DNA from: Bacillus oleivorans
GTDB taxonomy: Bacteria; Bacillota; Bacilli; Bacillales; JC228
Reading direction: 5' to 3'
NCBI RefSeq assembly: GCF_900207585.1
Contig: NZ_OAOP01000003.1
Coordinates: 372,001 to 436,000 of the forward strand
Length of the DNA stretch: 64,000 bases
A program made the position numbers and the translations under genes. Below the pieces are notes generated by a model. The model saw only the letters and a program-made list of their open reading frames with translations. It did no database searches and was not told where the DNA came from. Every line of letters begins with the position of its first letter. Position 1 is the stretch's first letter. Below, in pieces: positions 8,572 to 17,031 of this stretch.

Positions 8572-9006
8572 TTATGCATTACTGTTCTTAAGCTGCTGAC
8601 TAATTTCGCTTGCAATCGTCTGCAATTTTTCACCGGTATATTCATTTTGATGGGACTTCCAAACGGCACCAAAGCCATCGCCTTTTCCATAACGCGGAAT
8701 GATATGCATATGGAAATGAAAAACAGACTGACCTGCATCCTCACCATTATTATTTAAAAGGTTAAGACCGATTGGCTGATAGGCTTCTTTAATGGCATTT
8801 GCAATCGAAGGAACAACTTCAAATATTTGCTTAGCAATTTCAGGAGTTAGTTCAAATACATTTTCTTTATGTACTTTTGGCACAACCAGTGTATGACCCT
8901 TTGTAACCTGGCTGATATCAAGGAAGGCTAAAACATGCTCATTTTCAAAAACTTTAGCACCTGGGATTTCCCCATTGATGATTTTACAAAAAATGCAATC
9001 ATTCAC
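8572..9006 (-). CDS. hit: HIT-family nucleotide hydrolase
   Basis: A 144-residue histidine-triad protein (B. subtilis Hit is 145) that hydrolyses nucleoside phosphoramidates or adenylates. Seen: an N-terminal CIFC pair, GHTLVVPK, and the catalytic triad HFHMHIIPRY. The GTG at 9006 is chosen as start (MNDCIFC) because AAGGAGTTG lies 7 nt upstream. It is divergent from ecsA, as in B. subtilis. An intrinsic terminator lies 85 nt upstream in the same direction. Confidence 0.93.
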   Translation of the reverse strand: MNDCIFCKIINGEIPGAKVFENEHVLAFLDISQVTKGHTLVVPKVHKENVFELTPEIAKQIFEVVPSIANAIKEAYQPIGLNLLNNNGEDAGQSVFHFHMHIIPRYGKGDGFGAVWKSHQNEYTGEKLQTIASEISQQLKNSNA

Positions 9007-9090
9007 AGCGGGACAACTCCTTCTCTTTTTGGAATATTGTACCACAATGAAGAAGGTGAAAAAAGTTTCAGGCCGTACAAAATAAAAGAA

Positions 9091-9117
9091 GGCGAAATCC
9101 TCGAATTGGATTTCGCC
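9091..9117 (-). terminator. intrinsic terminator upstream of hit
   Basis: A perfect 10-bp stem GGCGAAATCC/GGATTTCGCC with a 7-nt loop. On the minus strand the stem runs into TTCTTTTATTTT. It either ends a minus-strand transcript from 9.1-9.5 kb or acts as an attenuator in the hit leader. Confidence 0.7.
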
Positions 9118-9164
9118 CCTTGAAGGGGACCTGCGGTTTGAAAACCTCATATATTTTCTTTAAC

Positions 9165-9287
9165 AAACACCCCATTTTCGAATGTGTCTTAGCTTGCCTG
9201 GTTAGAGTGTAACAAAGCTCAAGATCATATGATCTTTAAAGCTTACAGTGGTTGTATCTTTGATAAACACCCCATTTTGAATGTGTC
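9165..9287. repeat. 23-24-bp direct repeat pair, start to start 100 bp, flanking a palindrome
   Basis: AAACACCCCATTTT plus GAATGTGTC occurs at 9165-9188 and again at 9265-9287. Between them is AAGATCATATGATCTT (about 9219-9234) inside a larger imperfect inverted repeat with AAGCT/AGCTT ends. It lies in the hit-ecsA intergenic region. Function unknown. Confidence 0.6.
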
Positions 9288-9304
9288 ATTCTATCATGCT
9301 GGCG

Positions 9305-9499
9305 CTATCTAATTTTCCACTCTCCGTGCAAAACGACCATCCCCTTATATAGAACAATCCTAAAGCGGTTTTGTTCAAAGGTGTTGACGTATATGACTTT
9401 CAGGTTGCTATCCCCTTCATCAATTAGAATGCACATTTTGTATCGATACATAACTGGAAAACGGGACCAGTTAGGGGAATTGATTGTATTGTTCTTCAT
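9305..9499 (-). CDS. doubtful 64-residue hypothetical protein
   Basis: An open frame in the 730-bp gap between hit and ecsA, starting MKNNTINSPNW and ending HGEWKIR. No Shine-Dalgarno sequence precedes the ATG or its internal Met codons, and I recognise no family. The intrinsic terminator downstream in the same direction (9091-9117) is the only support. Apart from the repeats and terminator listed, I see nothing else coding in 9120-9734. Confidence 0.25.
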   Translation of the reverse strand: MKNNTINSPNWSRFPVMYRYKMCILIDEGDSNLKVIYVNTFEQNRFRIVLYKGMVVLHGEWKIR

Positions 9500-9734
9500 A
9501 CGAAATATTAATTGCGGGAATAATCGCGTTCAAAACTGATTCAGGTCGCCGCTCGAAAAAGAGTAGCTCAAATATTATAATTTTTCTCAAATAAACTAAA
9601 CAACAAGAACTAACAATTCAGCAGCAGAGCCAAAATTACTTCCAGCACACTGCCCTAAAACAGATAAAATTAGTCTTTTTTATGTAAAATTTGGTACGAT
9701 ATAGGTAAAGAAAAGAAAGCTTGGAGGAAACGAC

Positions 9735-10478
9735 ATGTCTTTACTTAGTGTGAAACAGTTGACGGGGGGCTACACGAGAAAGCCCGTTATTCATGATATA
9801 GACTTTGATGTTAATGAAGGTGAACTGGTTGCCTTAATCGGTTTAAATGGAGCCGGAAAGAGTACAACTATTAAGCATATTATTGGATTATTGGAGCAGC
9901 AAAAAGGGTCGATTACATTAGATGGGATTACGATCAACCAAGATACGGAAGCATACCGCAAGAAATTATCATATATTCCTGAAACGCCTGTATTGTATGA
10001 GGAGTTAACACTGGAGGAGCATTTTGCCCTGACCTCGATGATGTACGGGATTGATGAAAGGGAGGCTGACTCTCGGAAAGAGGCGCTTTTAAAAGAGTTT
10101 CGGATGGAGAAACGGCTCGAATGGTTCCCTGCCCATTTTTCAAAGGGAATGAAGCAAAAGGTCATGATTATGTGTGCCTTTTTAGTCGAGCCGAAGCTAT
10201 ATATTATTGATGAGCCGTTTGTCGGGTTAGATCCAATCGCGATTCAGTCGCTGCTTAATTTACTGTCAAAAGAAAAACAAAAGGGCGCTGGTATTTTGAT
10301 GTCGACACATATTTTGGCAACCGCAGAACGGTATTGTGATCGCTTTATTATCATACATAATGGCAAAATTATAGCAAAGGGTACGTTAACTGAGTTGCGG
10401 GATTTTTGCGGAATGCCCAATGCGACTTTAGATGATATGTATTTATATTTAACAAAGGGACAGGATTCAAATGAATAG
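9735..10478 (+). CDS. ecsA: ABC transporter ATPase EcsA
   Basis: A 247-residue ATPase, equal in length to B. subtilis EcsA. Seen: Walker A GLNGAGKST (36-44), family-specific ETPVLYEELTLEEHF, signature FSKGMKQK, and Walker B LYIIDEPFVGLD. GGAGG lies before the ATG. The ecsABC operon affects protease secretion, competence and sporulation in Bacillus. The gene overlaps ecsB by 8 nt, so translation is probably coupled. The transported substrate is not established. Confidence 0.96.
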   Translation: MSLLSVKQLTGGYTRKPVIHDIDFDVNEGELVALIGLNGAGKSTTIKHIIGLLEQQKGSITLDGITINQDTEAYRKKLSYIPETPVLYEELTLEEHFALTSMMYGIDEREADSRKEALLKEFRMEKRLEWFPAHFSKGMKQKVMIMCAFLVEPKLYIIDEPFVGLDPIAIQSLLNLLSKEKQKGAGILMSTHILATAERYCDRFIIIHNGKIIAKGTLTELRDFCGMPNATLDDMYLYLTKGQDSNE

Positions 10479-11667
10479 TCAAAAGCTATGGAATGAGCGA
10501 TTCCAGGGACATTTAAAGGATTATCAGAAATATTTACGATATATGTTTAATGATCACCTATTAATTGTACTTCTATTTGTAATTGCAGGCGGTGCACTCC
10601 AATACCAAGCTTGGCTTCAAACGATTGAAGCTGATTTTCCCGCAGCTGTCATTTTGGCCGTCATTCTTCCGTTATTAATAACGAGAAGCCGAACCGCAAC
10701 TTTTCTGCATGAGGCAGATCAGGCATTTTTACTGCCGGCTGAGACGCGTATGCGTACCTATTTTTGGCGTTCCGGGATCTATAGTTTTATCATTCAGTCA
10801 ATAGCTTTAATGGTGCTGCTTTTCGTTTTATTTCCGATGTACAGCCAAGTAGATGGATTGCAGTCCTACATAACGATTTTACTTTTCATCCTCGTCTTAA
10901 AGGCCATGAATCTTTGGCTGCGCTGGATGGTCATGAAAGAAAGGGGAGCAGTACGAACCTATAGCCCAATTGTACGATACTTAGTAAATGCAACTGTTTT
11001 ATATTTTTATTTGGAAGCTGAATACATCTTTACAATCATACTATTCATAATCCTGGTTATTTTGATAACAGTGGTATACACAAATACACGGAATAAGCTG
11101 CTAAAATGGGATGAGCTCATCCAGGATGATACACAAAGAACTTATCAGTTTTATCGATTCGCTAATATGTTTACCGATGTTCCAAAATTAAAGAGCCGTG
11201 TGAAACGAAGACGAATTCTTGATTTTCTCCTCCCGGCTAAAACTGTGAAAAATAATGGATATCTTTATTTGTTTTCACGGACGTACGTAAGATATGGGGA
11301 TTATTTTGGCTTAACAATTCGACTTTCTGTTATCGGCTTTCTCGTAAGTTTTCTGCTAGAAACAGAATGGTCGATGCTTGCAGCCACTTTTATAACCATT
11401 TATTTAACTGGATTTCAGCTCGTCCCTTTATTTAAACAGAATGCTCATCTTCTTTGGGTGAGACTCTACCCGGTTCAAGCAAAAGTGAGGATTCAATCCT
11501 TTATCCGATTTTTAACAACCGTTCTTTTGGTGCAGCTCATCATTTTATCTAGTGTGTTTTTATTGCATCAGAAATGGGTCTTTTTCGCAATTAGTGTCAT
11601 AGCAGGTTATCTTTTTATCTTTTTCTTCATGAAGCACTATATTGAAAAAAGAATTCAAAAAGGGTAA
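10471..11667 (+). CDS. ecsB: ABC transporter permease EcsB
   Basis: A 398-residue multi-helix permease partner of EcsA. Seen: a cytoplasmic N-terminus (LWNERFQGHLKDYQKYLRYM), repeated hydrophobic helices, and conserved LLPAETRMRTYFWRS. It starts inside the 3' end of ecsA. No truncation relative to the family (about 400 residues). Confidence 0.94.
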   Translation: MNSQKLWNERFQGHLKDYQKYLRYMFNDHLLIVLLFVIAGGALQYQAWLQTIEADFPAAVILAVILPLLITRSRTATFLHEADQAFLLPAETRMRTYFWRSGIYSFIIQSIALMVLLFVLFPMYSQVDGLQSYITILLFILVLKAMNLWLRWMVMKERGAVRTYSPIVRYLVNATVLYFYLEAEYIFTIILFIILVILITVVYTNTRNKLLKWDELIQDDTQRTYQFYRFANMFTDVPKLKSRVKRRRILDFLLPAKTVKNNGYLYLFSRTYVRYGDYFGLTIRLSVIGFLVSFLLETEWSMLAATFITIYLTGFQLVPLFKQNAHLLWVRLYPVQAKVRIQSFIRFLTTVLLVQLIILSSVFLLHQKWVFFAISVIAGYLFIFFFMKHYIEKRIQKG

Positions 11668-11701
11668 CGCTTATAACCTATTGAGGCAGGGGGGAAGTAC
11701 C

Positions 11702-12409
11702 ATGACCGAATATGAACAGCGTGCTCTTTCTGAACTTGAATTCTGGAAAATCAAACAAACTAACAAAACAAGTTCATTGAATCGGGCTGCCAAACGAGTA
11801 CAAGCTAAAATAAATGAATGGATTCCAAAGAAAGTTCATGCGGTAATCACGGAAAGCATTAAGGGAATGGTCCAAACCGCTCTGGCAGGTTCAAGCATCA
11901 AAAGTATGGAACCGCTTGTTGGGGAGGAGCTTGAGCTAAGAGAGAAACTGGCGCTTGAAAAAGTAGAGGTCTATAAAAAAGCAGCTGCTATTGAAGGATC
12001 GGGAACTGGCGCGGGAGGAATATTCTTGGGATTGGCTGATTTCCCGTTGCTTCTGACGATCAAACTAAAGTTTTTATATGATGTATCTAGTATTTATGGG
12101 TATGATCCAAAAGAATACGAAAACCGCATCTACATCTTATATGTATTTTTATTAGCGTTTTCGAGCGATGAAAAAAGAAAGGAAACATTAGCTCTATTAG
12201 AAGATTGGGAAGCTAAAAAGGAAGAACTGATTCAGCTGGACTGGCAAACCTTCCAGCAGGAATATCGAGATTATCTAGATATTAAAAAACTGCTGCAACT
12301 CGTCCCTGGAATTGGGGCGGTTGTAGGTTTTTATGTAAATTATCAATTACTCGATCAGTTAGGTGAAACGGCTAAATTTGCTTATCGAATGAGATATTTT
12401 AGGGTCTGA
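11702..12409 (+). CDS. ecsC: EcsC family protein
   Basis: A 235-residue EcsC-family protein (B. subtilis 236). The glycine-rich core GTGAGGIFLGLADFPLLLTI and the C-terminal hydrophobic ending are typical. The ATG at 11702 is preceded by GGGGGGAAG; an upstream TTG at 11642 would overlap ecsB and lacks a ribosome-binding site. Biochemical role unknown. The stop codon lies inside the terminator stem. Confidence 0.92.
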   Translation: MTEYEQRALSELEFWKIKQTNKTSSLNRAAKRVQAKINEWIPKKVHAVITESIKGMVQTALAGSSIKSMEPLVGEELELREKLALEKVEVYKKAAAIEGSGTGAGGIFLGLADFPLLLTIKLKFLYDVSSIYGYDPKEYENRIYILYVFLLAFSSDEKRKETLALLEDWEAKKEELIQLDWQTFQQEYRDYLDIKKLLQLVPGIGAVVGFYVNYQLLDQLGETAKFAYRMRYFRV

Positions 12410-12440
12410 CCCCCGTTAGGAGGTGCAGACCCTATTTTTA
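12401..12440. terminator. bidirectional terminator between ecsC and yhaA
   Basis: AGGGTCTG (12401-12408) pairs with CAGACCCT (12426-12433) and is followed by ATTTTTAATT. It overlaps the ecsC stop and touches the yhaA stop. It belongs to a recurrent GGGTCTGACCC hairpin type in this window (also 51309 and 57628). Confidence 0.8.
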
Positions 12441-13634
12441 ATTCGAAACTTCCACTTTTTCTTCTTGGTGAGCGTGGATTGCAGCAGACCCTAACGTTTT
12501 AGCCGCAATTAACATTGCTTTTTCATTAAAATCAAAACGCGGGTGATGGTGCGGAAATGCTGTTTCAACACCATCTGGCTTTGCTCCAGTGAAGAAGAAG
12601 GTTCCTCTTACATGCTGCAGGTAGTAGGCAAAATCTTCGCCTCCCATATGTGGTTCCGTTTCTTCTACGGTAAGTACTTCAGGGATTTGTTTTGCAAGTT
12701 CAACTAAGTATTCGGTTTCTTTTTCATGGTTCACAACTGCTGGATAACCGCGGTTGTAGTCATATACGTATTCACTTTTATTAGCGAGGCAAACTCCTTT
12801 AAGAATTGTTTCGATTTCTTCTTCAATTTGATCGCGTACGGCTTCATTAAAGGTACGTACTGTTCCTGCCAGTTTTGCTTTATCGGCTATGACATTAAAA
12901 GCATTTTCGGCAACAAATGAACCAACCGTTACAACACCTGATTCAATCGGGTTGACACGTCTTGCAACAATTTGCTGAAGATGCACAACTAATTGTGACG
13001 CAGTGACGATTGCGTCTCTGGTTCGATGAGGCTGAGCTCCATGTCCGCCTTGACCTTGGATTGTGATTTCAAATCTGTCGGCAGCTGCCATTACTGGTCC
13101 AACCCGGTATTGAATAGTTCCAAGAGGCTCTGAAGACCATAGATGAGTTCCAAAAATAACATCAACGCCTTCTAAGCAGCCGTCTTCAATCATACTAATC
13201 GCTCCGCCTGGCGCATATTCTTCAGCGTGCTGGTGAATTAGAACATATTCCCCTTCAAGCTCATCTTTCAGTTCATGAAGGACCTTGCCTAATACTAAGA
13301 GTGTCGCTGTATGTCCATCATGACCGCATGCATGCATGACACCTGGAACTGTCGATTTATAAGGGACATCTTTTTCGTCTTGGATTGGGAGAGCGTCAAA
13401 ATCAGCGCGTAAGGCAACCGTTAATCCAGGTTTTGCTCCCTTAATTCTTGCGACAACACCATTTCCGCCTACATTCCCTTTCACTGAAACGCCAAGTTCA
13501 CGATAATAGTTTTCTATATATTTGGCAGTCTCAAATTCTTTAAATGAAAGCTCAGGATGCTGATGCAGGTATCGTCTGATTGAAACCATTTCATCGTAGT
13601 ATTGTTCAAGCTTCTGAAACAAATTGGTTTCCAT
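12438..13634 (-). CDS. yhaA: M20 amidohydrolase YhaA (N-acyl-L-amino acid / hippurate hydrolase type)
   Basis: A 398-residue cytoplasmic metallo-amidohydrolase. Seen: RRYLHQHPELSFKE start, metal ligands in HACGHDGHTA, HQHAEE, GTHLWS, GGHGAQPH, and EPHMGGEDFAYY. These are the peptidase M20D signatures of N-acyl-amino-acid amidohydrolases. AGGGGGG lies before the ATG. The gene sits next to ecsC, as in B. subtilis. The exact acyl substrate cannot be read from the sequence. Confidence 0.93.
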   Translation of the reverse strand: METNLFQKLEQYYDEMVSIRRYLHQHPELSFKEFETAKYIENYYRELGVSVKGNVGGNGVVARIKGAKPGLTVALRADFDALPIQDEKDVPYKSTVPGVMHACGHDGHTATLLVLGKVLHELKDELEGEYVLIHQHAEEYAPGGAISMIEDGCLEGVDVIFGTHLWSSEPLGTIQYRVGPVMAAADRFEITIQGQGGHGAQPHRTRDAIVTASQLVVHLQQIVARRVNPIESGVVTVGSFVAENAFNVIADKAKLAGTVRTFNEAVRDQIEEEIETILKGVCLANKSEYVYDYNRGYPAVVNHEKETEYLVELAKQIPEVLTVEETEPHMGGEDFAYYLQHVRGTFFFTGAKPDGVETAFPHHHPRFDFNEKAMLIAAKTLGSAAIHAHQEEKVEVSN

Positions 13635-13764
13635 TTGTTTCCCCCCCTCATAATTTCAAATAATTATAGCATGTTGTCGGAGTTTTTAGAAGATAACAAA
13701 TAGAGCTTGATATTTTTCTAGCAAAACCATTTAATAAAAATTAAGGAAAAGGGGGAGAAGCTCA

Positions 13765-14412
13765 TTGGATAAAGAAAAAACCTGGAATGTACTTTATTTA
13801 CTTACCATTCCAGCCATGATTGTGTTTATCTGGATGTATTCAATTGCCAAGCAGCCAGAGCTTACCGCATTTGATTCAGTTATTTTTAATATAGTGGACT
13901 CGATTTCTAGTGAAGGTCTTTTAACTTTTGCAGAAAATATAACGATAGTGGGTTCTAAACTAATCATTGGCGGGGGCGCTTTTCTGCTCTTGCTTTGGGT
14001 ATGGTTTATGCGAAAAAATTATTTAGGCATCGCTATACTTGTTCTTGGTGTCGCAGGCAGTAATTTCCTAAAAAACTTAATTAAAGAATGGGTTGGACGC
14101 GAAAGACCTGAGTCAGCTGTGATCATAGAAGAAGAGTTTGCTTTTCCAAGCGGTCATGCCATGGTATCCATCTGCTTTTACGTGTTACTGGCATTTTTTA
14201 TAGCAAAAGAGTTTAAATCTAGATCTGCGAAACTAATGATTTATGCAAGTAGTCTTCTGATTTCATTCGTTTCGGGAATGAGCCGAATCATTCTTCATGT
14301 TCATTATCCTTCAGATGTAACTGGGGGATATGCCTTAGGATTTGTTTGGTTAATGTTTTGTTTATATATCTATAGGACGTTTGCAGGAAGGTTTCCGAAA
14401 AAGGAAAACTAG
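13765..14412 (+). CDS. PAP2-family membrane phosphatase
   Basis: A 215-residue, six-helix membrane protein with the full PAP2 active site: K107-x6-R114-P115, PSGH (128-131) and S173-R174-x5-H180-x3-D184. The family dephosphorylates lipid phosphates such as phosphatidic acid, phosphatidylglycerophosphate or undecaprenyl pyrophosphate, on the outer face of the membrane. TTG start behind GGGGGAG. Not part of the B. subtilis ecsC-yhaA-yhfA order, so probably a local insertion. Substrate unassigned. Confidence 0.9.
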   Translation: MDKEKTWNVLYLLTIPAMIVFIWMYSIAKQPELTAFDSVIFNIVDSISSEGLLTFAENITIVGSKLIIGGGAFLLLLWVWFMRKNYLGIAILVLGVAGSNFLKNLIKEWVGRERPESAVIIEEEFAFPSGHAMVSICFYVLLAFFIAKEFKSRSAKLMIYASSLLISFVSGMSRIILHVHYPSDVTGGYALGFVWLMFCLYIYRTFAGRFPKKEN

Positions 14413-14494
14413 CTTCAGAAAGTTGTGTTGCATCTTAAAAGAGAGTAAAGTGTTTATCATTACATAAAAAATTTGCCAGGAAAGGGTGAAGAAG

Positions 14495-15010
14495 GTGTCA
14501 CTTGACAGTGTAAAGGCACATTTTAGACAGTGGAATCGGGAACAGGATATTATGGAATTTGAGACATCAAGTGCTACGGTTGAACAGGCAGCTGACACCA
14601 TTGGCGTCCTCCCTGCCCGCATTGCAAAGACACTATCCTTTAGAGGAGAAGACGATAAGGCGATTTTAATTGTTGCAGCTGGTGATGCCAAAGTCGATAA
14701 CAAGAAATTCCGTCAAGTTTTTGGTTTTAAGGCCCGTATGCTCACGCCAGATGAAGTGTTAGAAAATACCGGGCATATGATTGGCGGTGTCTGCCCGTTT
14801 GGTTTGAAGAAAGATTTGGACGTCTACCTCGATGTCTCGCTGCGGCGCTTTCAGACGATTTTTCCTGCATGCGGCAGTACCAACTCTGCCATTGAATTGA
14901 CGATAGACGAACTTTACGAATATTCATCTGCCAAAGGTTGGATTGATGCTTGTAAAGGATGGGAAGAGGGAGCAGAGACTCAAGAAAAGGTATCTGCAGA
15001 TTTAGCTTAA
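14495..15010 (+). CDS. YbaK/ProX-type aminoacyl-tRNA deacylase (YwhH-like)
   Basis: A 171-residue YbaK-domain protein beginning (M)SLDSVKAHFRQWNRE. Seen: SSATVEQAADTIGV, the conserved AAGDAKVDNKK lysines, GGVCPFGL and PACGSTNSAIEL. The family removes wrong amino acids from tRNA (for example Cys- or Ala-tRNAPro) or acts as YwhH-type protein. GTG 14495 is preferred over GTG 14486, because AAAGGGTG is 6 nt from the former and overlaps the latter. The C-terminal tail is acidic and extra. Confidence 0.85.
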   Translation: MSLDSVKAHFRQWNREQDIMEFETSSATVEQAADTIGVLPARIAKTLSFRGEDDKAILIVAAGDAKVDNKKFRQVFGFKARMLTPDEVLENTGHMIGGVCPFGLKKDLDVYLDVSLRRFQTIFPACGSTNSAIELTIDELYEYSSAKGWIDACKGWEEGAETQEKVSADLA

Positions 15011-15020
15011 TAAAAAATCG

Positions 15021-15068
15021 AAAAAAGTGTACAAGGCTCAAAAGGATTCTTTTGTACACTTTCTTTAT
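15021..15068 (+). terminator. terminator after the YbaK-type gene
   Basis: AAAGTGTACAA (15024-15034) pairs with TTGTACACTTT (15052-15062), followed by CTTTATT. Confidence 0.8.
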
Positions 15069-15124
15069 TGCTCTCTAATTTACGTGTTTTCACCTGACTA
15101 AGGGGCTAGCCCAATTTTCTTTAC

Positions 15125-15299
15125 GGACATTGGTTCCGCTATTTGCTGCAAAACCAGGGATTTTTAAAAAAATAGGACACTGGTTCCGTTATCATGTCAA
15201 AAACAAGCGATTTTTGATTGGATTTCGGTAAATAACGGATCGTATGTCCTATAATTTTTCAAAACTGAGTTTTTTTGAGAAATAGCGGAATGTATGTCC
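15125..15299. repeat. 175-bp four-arm palindromic intergenic element, copy 1
   Basis: Four 18-19-bp arms of consensus AATARCGGAWCSRTRTGTCC: reverse at 15125-15143 and 15175-15192, forward at 15231-15249 and 15281-15299. Arm starts are 50, 56 and 50 bp apart. Outer and inner arms pair to give a nested palindrome. Two more degenerate arms follow (about 15336 and 15425). A second copy at 34512-34686 has identical spacing and opposite orientation. It lies between convergent genes; nothing else is coded in 15069-15455. Confidence 0.8.
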
Positions 15300-15455
15300 T
15301 TTAACATATGGGATGTGGCAACTACCGGGGTTTTACGGATATTGGATCGCCTCCAAATTTCGGAACAACGATTACGATAATGTGTAATACCTAATGTTTT
15401 CGTTTATTGATGATTTTTTAGAACATAGCGGGCAGTATGTCCTTTTAGAAATATG

Positions 15456-16853
15456 TTAGATTAAGAACATCGTCACAATAGTTGTAACAACTAAACCAAT
15501 CGTCACAGGAAGTAAATTTCTTCGCGCTAATTCGAATGGGTCAACATTACAGATGGCTGCTGCCGGAATGAGTGCCCATGGGACAAGGGTTCCGCCCCCT
15601 ACCCAAATCGCTGAAATTTGACCAAGTGCTGTTAAAGTAGGGGCGCCGCCATCAATCGATGCAGAGAAGATACTTGCGATCGAGCCAGCCAGAGATATTC
15701 CCGAAAAACCCGATCCATCTAAACCGGTTATCGCCCCTACAGCTGTTAAAGTAATCGCTCCAATTTCTTTCGTTAATGGTACAAGGTAGGCTAACCCAAC
15801 ACCAAGATCGTTAACAATACCGTTAGAGGTTTTCGGTAAATAATCACCTATAATTGTCTGGAATCCCGCATCTCCCAGATAAAAAAACGCTGCAATAGGG
15901 ATCACAGGCCCAAAGACTCTGAAGCCAAATTGGAAGCCTTCTATTAAATAGGAAGTTGTTTTTTCAAGTCCTTTGTCTTTGTAACTTATAAGTGTAATTA
16001 AAAGTAAAATAAAGATCGATGTTCCACCCACAAGGGCTGTAGCGTCACCGCCAGTCAAATCAAACTGAAACATCGCCCATACATCTAAGGCGAAAAGAAT
16101 CGGAATTAAAAAGGCAAATAGCTTCTTTATATTATCTGATAAAAGCCCGCTCTTAACACTTTTCTCTGTTTCAAATGATTCCTGATCCTCACCTGTGAGC
16201 TTTAGCTTTCCTAGTCTCATATCCCTTTTAAGAAAAATAAAGGCGGTAATAGTTGTGACTATCCCCATCACAATGACTAAAGGAATACTGGCATTGATCA
16301 CCTCTTGAACCTCTAATCCTGCCGCATCTGCCGTAAGCTTTGGTGCTGCCTGTATAATAAAGTCTCCAGAAAGGGCAATCCCGTGACCAAAAAGGTTCAT
16401 CGCCATCGCAACGCCTAAAGCGGGCAAACCGACGCGAATGGCTACAGGTAAGAAGACAGCGCCAATTAGAGCAACTGCAGGGGATGGCCAGAAAAACCAC
16501 GAAATCAGCATCATCACAATGCCAATGGTCCAGTAGGCGAGCGAGGGATTACGAATCAATTTGGTAAAAGGAGAGATCATCACATCATTGATTTCTGTAT
16601 CAGTAAGTGTTTTACTCATGGCTACAATAATAGAGATAACGAGAATCGTTGGCAGAAGCTCCTTGATTGCATAGGTGAATCCATTAAAAATGCTCATGAC
16701 AGAAGTTGTAACTTCTCCAGTTGCGGATAAGGCAATTAAGAAAATCCCAATTATACAGACTAGTGTTGTATCCCGTCTTTTCACCATAAAGCCGATGATT
16801 ATTGCGATAAAAGCAACATAGATCCAATGAATCGCAGTCATTTCAACACCCAT
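15456..16853 (-). CDS. yhfA: YhfA-like 12-helix permease, substrate unknown
   Basis: A 465-residue membrane protein with about 12 hydrophobic helices and glycine/proline-rich re-entrant-like segments (WPSPAVALIGAVFLPVAIRVG and GGAPTLTALGQISAIWVGGG). It looks like an ion-transporter-superfamily (GntP/CitMHS-like) carrier of organic anions. In B. subtilis yhfA follows yhaA, so the symbol rests on synteny and size. The ATG at 16853 follows GAGGAGG with a 7-nt spacer. Substrate cannot be inferred. Confidence 0.65.
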   Translation of the reverse strand: MGVEMTAIHWIYVAFIAIIIGFMVKRRDTTLVCIIGIFLIALSATGEVTTSVMSIFNGFTYAIKELLPTILVISIIVAMSKTLTDTEINDVMISPFTKLIRNPSLAYWTIGIVMMLISWFFWPSPAVALIGAVFLPVAIRVGLPALGVAMAMNLFGHGIALSGDFIIQAAPKLTADAAGLEVQEVINASIPLVIVMGIVTTITAFIFLKRDMRLGKLKLTGEDQESFETEKSVKSGLLSDNIKKLFAFLIPILFALDVWAMFQFDLTGGDATALVGGTSIFILLLITLISYKDKGLEKTTSYLIEGFQFGFRVFGPVIPIAAFFYLGDAGFQTIIGDYLPKTSNGIVNDLGVGLAYLVPLTKEIGAITLTAVGAITGLDGSGFSGISLAGSIASIFSASIDGGAPTLTALGQISAIWVGGGTLVPWALIPAAAICNVDPFELARRNLLPVTIGLVVTTIVTMFLI

Positions 16854-16934
16854 ATTATTACCTCCTCATCATGAATTGGGTGTTCCAGAAGTATTACAGA
16901 ATATGTACAGCAGGAGTAATGGGTGAATGACTAT

Positions 16935-16948
16935 CCGTCTCGAGACGG
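16935..16948. promoter_or_regulatory. perfect palindrome upstream of the Lia-like operon
   Basis: CCGTCTCGAGACGG is an isolated GC-rich 14-bp perfect palindrome in AT-rich DNA, 84 nt before the LiaF-like start. A second inverted repeat, TTCCTAGT-N12-ACTAGGAA (16989-17016), lies closer to the gene. The first could be the response-regulator box of the operon. Confidence 0.45.
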
Positions 16949-17031
16949 AAATCAAGTTCGACCTCAAGGATGTTTATTTTTTACTAGCTTCCTAGTAAAC
17001 TACTTATAACTAGGAAAGATAGAAGGGAAAT

